Assembly: GCA_025454185.1 (NCBI GenBank)
Contig: JALOOY010000161.1
Location: 1-5,990 of the forward strand
Reading direction: 5' to 3'
Source of the DNA: Thermodesulfobacteriota bacterium
GTDB lineage: Bacteria > Desulfobacterota > RBG-13-43-22
Length of the DNA stretch: 5,990 nt
The notes beneath the pieces are model-generated. The model saw nothing but the letters and a program-made list of their open reading frames with translations. It had not been told where the DNA came from and searched no databases. Positions within the stretch are counted from its first letter, which is position 1. Each line of letters opens with the position of its first letter. Below, piece by piece: positions 5,513-5,990 of the stretch. The position numbers were made by a program, and so were the translations under genes.

Positions 5513-5990
5513 TCAAAAAACCAGCTTTACCCCCATCAACAGGATTGTCCCGAAGGCGATATAAGCGAAAATCACCCTGATTTTCTGCTGGCGGACGCGG
5601 CGGATAATGCCGACGCCGATCTGGCTGCCCAGGGCCACGCTGACCAGCAGGACCGCTACCAGAAGGAGGTCCACATTGCCCTTCAGCGAATGGGTGAAGG
5701 TACCGTAGCCCATGGAAAAGATATTTTCAAAAAAATCCGTGCCGATGGCCACCACCATGGGGCAGCCGATGACGTAGATAAAGGCCGGCAGTCGAATGAA
5801 GCCCCCACCGACGCCCAACAGACCCACGAGCAACCCCGTTATCAGGCCGGTAAAAATAATGATCCAGATAGAAATGGCTTCGATCCCCGAAACCGGCAGG
5901 GAGACCATGGGAGGTATCCGGATATGCTGCAACTTGGCGGTAATCGCCGGCTGTTCTCCGGCCAGAAACCCCCCTTCGACCTCCCCCCCC
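5513..5990 (-). CDS. TauE/SafE family membrane permease, C-terminal half (5' end outside window)
   Basis: The TauE/SafE family comprises inner-membrane permeases linked to export of sulfite, sulfoacetate and other organosulfur anions. The frame is open to the window edge, giving 158 visible residues. The first 40 or so are a soluble linker ending IRIPPMVSLPVSGIEAIS. Then comes a membrane segment with the family glycine motif GLLGVGGGFIRLPAF (56-70), a second with AIGTDFFENIFSMGYGTF, then LLLVAVLLVSVALGSQIGVG, and a last one, IFAYIAFGTILLMGVKLVF, ending at TGA. Four segments make half of a usual eight-helix protein, so an N-terminal half should lie upstream. A TTG at 5930-5932 could be mistaken for the start but falls inside the linker. 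The linker layout resembles long sulfite-exporter-type proteins I associate with sulfate reducers. The substrate is unknown, and there is no sulfur gene nearby to support one. Confidence 0.88.
   Translation of the reverse strand, partial: GGEVEGGFLAGEQPAITAKLQHIRIPPMVSLPVSGIEAISIWIIIFTGLITGLLVGLLGVGGGFIRLPAFIYVIGCPMVVAIGTDFFENIFSMGYGTFTHSLKGNVDLLLVAVLLVSVALGSQIGVGIIRRVRQQKIRVIFAYIAFGTILLMGVKLVF

Noticed and set aside
5930..5932. TTG as the start of a 139-residue TauE/SafE protein
   Set aside because: The frame continues open upstream to the window edge, there is no ribosome-binding site, and four membrane segments would be only half the family fold.

Overview
The window is a GC-rich stretch from a Gram-negative bacterium in which every recognisable gene lies on the minus strand, so it reads from high to low coordinates. 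The gene types are an ABC branched-chain amino acid transporter with a periplasmic binding protein, a haem-binding-type lipoprotein fused to a PDZ domain, and a TauE/SafE-type permease. The intergenic gaps carry short simple-sequence and palindromic repeats. Together these recall Desulfobacterota (former Deltaproteobacteria), but this is an inference from gene style and repeats; there is no marker gene to prove it.

Layout in reading direction: (1) 5990-5513, C-terminal part of a TauE/SafE permease that runs off the window. (2) 5512-5456, a gap filled by an AATTGNC-type 7-bp repeat. (3) 5455-4384, a ChaN-like (Cofac_haem_bdg) lipoprotein with a C-terminal PDZ domain. It is broken near 5323-5329 by a deletion plus frame change that removes the conserved GExH...HH core. 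(4) 4383-4286, a promoter region with a perfect TTGACA box. (5) 4285-3164, livJ-type binding protein. (6) 3163-3017, a palindromic repeat element with a perfect 17-bp hairpin and a second nested palindrome. (7) 3016-2132, livH. (8) 2131-1939, a gap with 8-bp repeat arrays arranged as an inverted repeat. (9) 1938-994, livM. (10) 1004-240, livG. (11) 237-1, N-terminal 79 residues of livF, cut by the window edge.

livJ-livH-livM-livG-livF encode a complete LIV-I type (HAAT family) importer. LivJ captures the ligand in the periplasm, LivH and LivM form the membrane channel, and LivG and LivF are the ATPases. livM/livG overlap by 11 bp and livG/livF are 2 bp apart, so the last three genes are probably translationally coupled. 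livJ/livH and livH/livM are separated by repeat-bearing gaps of 147 and 193 bp.

I see no convincing undescribed multi-gene system. The observations most worth following are the internally deleted ChaN-PDZ gene and the three unrelated repeat families that occupy three of the four larger intergenic gaps.
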